Origin: an uncultured Opitutia bacterium
Lineage (GTDB): Bacteria; Verrucomicrobiota; Verrucomicrobiia; Opitutales; Opitutaceae
Length of the DNA stretch: 64,000 bases
Assembly: GCA_903834135.1 (NCBI GenBank)
Contig: CAILHZ010000018.1
Coordinates: forward strand, 62,001-126,000
Direction of reading: 5' to 3'
Shown here: in pieces, positions 62,863 through 64,000 of the stretch
Numbering within the stretch: the stretch's first letter is position 1
How the letters are laid out: each line of letters begins with the position of its first letter
Program-made: the position numbers and the translations under genes
Notes under the pieces: model-generated
Seen by the model: the letters and a program-made list of their open reading frames with translations, nothing else
Databases searched by the model: none
Told to the model about the DNA's origin: nothing

Positions 62863-64000
62863 ATGCCCGTAGTACCTGTGTTAAGTCCTCATCCTAAACT
62901 CTCTGAAGCAAGTGGTAACTCCATACGACTTAGGGGTGTAAGGCAAAATAATCTCAAAGGCTTTGACCTAGATATTCCTCTAGGCAAATACACGGTAGTC
63001 ACAGGCTTAAGCGGCGCAGGCAAAAGTTCGCTCGTTTTCGACACCCTGCATGCCGAAGGCCAGAGACGTTATGTTGAAACCTTTAGTGCTTACACACGCC
63101 AATTTTTAGATCTGCTTGCTAAGCCAAATGTCGATTCGATTGAAAACATTAGGCCTTCGATAGCGATTGAACAAACGAACACCGTTAAGACTTCACGCTC
63201 CACTGTAGGAACGATGACTGAATTAACGGATTATTTTAAAGTCTGGTTTAGTCACGCAGCTGAATGCTTCGATCCAGCAACTGGTGAAAAAATAGAAGAT
63301 GATAATCCGCTTAAAATTTGGTCTAAAATTGAAGCCCCTTATTTAGATAAAACACTGATTGTTACTTTCAAAGTAACTAAACCTGAAAACTTAGCCTGGA
63401 ATGAAATTCTTACGAGCCTAAAGGGCCAAGGTTACCTAAGGTGTCTTTTGAGTGACGAGGATCCTATTTTAAAAGGTGAGTTTTTAGAAACCCGCATTGA
63501 TGACTTACTTGGAGAATCCAGTAAGTTACTTAAAAAAAATACATGGCTTCTGATCGCTCAAGACCGCTTAAAGATTAAGCAAGAGATCAAAAGTCGTTTT
63601 ATTGAAGCTGTAGAAACAGCATTCCAATTTGGCTCAGGCCAAGTGCGCTTATTTGAAGAAAATCTTACTTTAGATAAGACGCGTACCTTTAGCCAAGTAG
63701 CTCATTATTCTAAAGGTCTTCATTCACCTAAAACCGGCAAAACCTTTCGTACCTCCTCTCCTAGCCTGTTCTCCTTTAATTCGCCCTTGGGAGCTTGTCC
63801 TACATGCCGTGGCTTTGGACGAATCATCGAATTAGATTTACGCCTAGCAATTCCAGACCAGTCCCTATCAATTGATGATGGAGCAATTAAATGCTGGGAA
63901 GGCGAAGTGTATTCATCTTCTAAAGATGACTTAAAGGTTTTTGCAAAGCGTAGAAAAATTCCAACAAATATACCTTTCGCTGAACTCTCTAAAGAGCACC
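62863..64000 (+). CDS. Second UvrA-family ATPase, 3' end outside window
   Basis: The first 379 residues of a UvrA-type protein. Walker A GLSGAGKSS is at 48-56, followed by HAEGQRRYVETFSAYTRQFL and the Q-loop region IRPSIAIEQTNTVKTSRSTV. A zinc-finger CPTCRGFGRI lies near the visible end. An N-terminal extension of ~20 residues precedes the ABC core. It differs clearly from the uvrA at 6187, so the two are paralogues. It may be a UvrA2-like or long double-cassette form. The missing part decides this. Confidence 0.88.
   Translation, partial: MPVVPVLSPHPKLSEASGNSIRLRGVRQNNLKGFDLDIPLGKYTVVTGLSGAGKSSLVFDTLHAEGQRRYVETFSAYTRQFLDLLAKPNVDSIENIRPSIAIEQTNTVKTSRSTVGTMTELTDYFKVWFSHAAECFDPATGEKIEDDNPLKIWSKIEAPYLDKTLIVTFKVTKPENLAWNEILTSLKGQGYLRCLLSDEDPILKGEFLETRIDDLLGESSKLLKKNTWLLIAQDRLKIKQEIKSRFIEAVETAFQFGSGQVRLFEENLTLDKTRTFSQVAHYSKGLHSPKTGKTFRTSSPSLFSFNSPLGACPTCRGFGRIIELDLRLAIPDQSLSIDDGAIKCWEGEVYSSSKDDLKVFAKRRKIPTNIPFAELSKEH

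Noticed and set aside
1-64000. CRISPR arrays, tRNA or rRNA genes, insertion sequences
   Set aside because: No regularly spaced repeats, no tRNA T-loop with acceptor pairing, no rRNA-like stretch and no transposase were seen on either strand.

Overview
The window is an ordinary stretch of bacterial chromosome: densely packed, moderately low in GC, with no rRNA, tRNA, insertion sequence, prophage, CRISPR array or origin that I could recognise. No intergenic gap exceeds 300 bp. The gene set suggests a Gram-negative member of the PVC group, probably Verrucomicrobiota and perhaps Opitutae. The pointers are an LptE-like lipoprotein, a BamD-like protein, FabV, ThuA and GH27 proteins, an SGLT-type symporter, type-B L31 and L36, and an mcsA-mcsB-clpC operon outside Firmicutes. 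This assignment is inference from gene content, not a database match. Most start codons lack a Shine-Dalgarno sequence, and GTG and TTG starts are common.

Layout. 1-3.1 kb: a 3'-truncated Arg/Gly-rich protein, and a sodium:solute symporter with a two-helix small protein behind it. 3.3-6.1 kb: a DegT aminotransferase, an orphan protein, a DUF374 acyltransferase and a carbohydrate-binding-like protein. 6.2-16.6 kb: uvrA, a DUF3108 protein, an MFS transporter, rplU-rpmA, an ABC permease, glmM and trpD. 16.7-21.3 kb: rpmF-plsX-fabH, followed by BamD-like and LptE-like envelope genes and rpe. 21.4-31.7 kb: the substrate-binding protein and ATPase that probably serve the distant permease, then hpt, uvrB, an M20 peptidase, an amino-acid permease, glutamate dehydrogenase and a SerB-like phosphatase. 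31.7-36.6 kb: zinc-independent rpmE2-rpmJ2, algH, dCMP deaminase, an AbrB-like regulator, a NIF3 protein, aroQ, pgpA-pgsA and coaD. 36.7-41.4 kb: a MacA-MacB efflux operon and a methyltransferase. 41.4-51 kb: a 31-residue ribosomal-type protein abutting rimO, then mpl, a ThuA protein, fabV, an SDR, exbB-exbD and leuC-leuD. 51-64 kb: a GH27 galactosidase, yjdM, mcsA-mcsB-clpC, a class IV aminotransferase, a CBS-DRTGG pyrophosphatase, a dihydrolipoyl dehydrogenase, a small membrane protein, a glycosyltransferase and the start of a second uvrA.

How the genes work together. Lipid and envelope functions recur (plsX, fabH, fabV, pgsA/pgpA, DUF374, BamD-like, LptE-like, mpl, glmM). Nucleotide-excision repair is represented by two uvrA paralogues and uvrB. 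Protein quality control is represented by an arginine-kinase/ClpC operon.

The observations I would follow up first are a potential three-way-junction leader RNA between the class IV aminotransferase gene and mcsA (56983-57079), the complete McsA-McsB-ClpC system itself, the bS22/mS38-like small protein joined in frame to rimO by a single stop codon, and a cluster of four half-sites upstream of exbB (48682-48734). No wholly new multi-gene system is evident.
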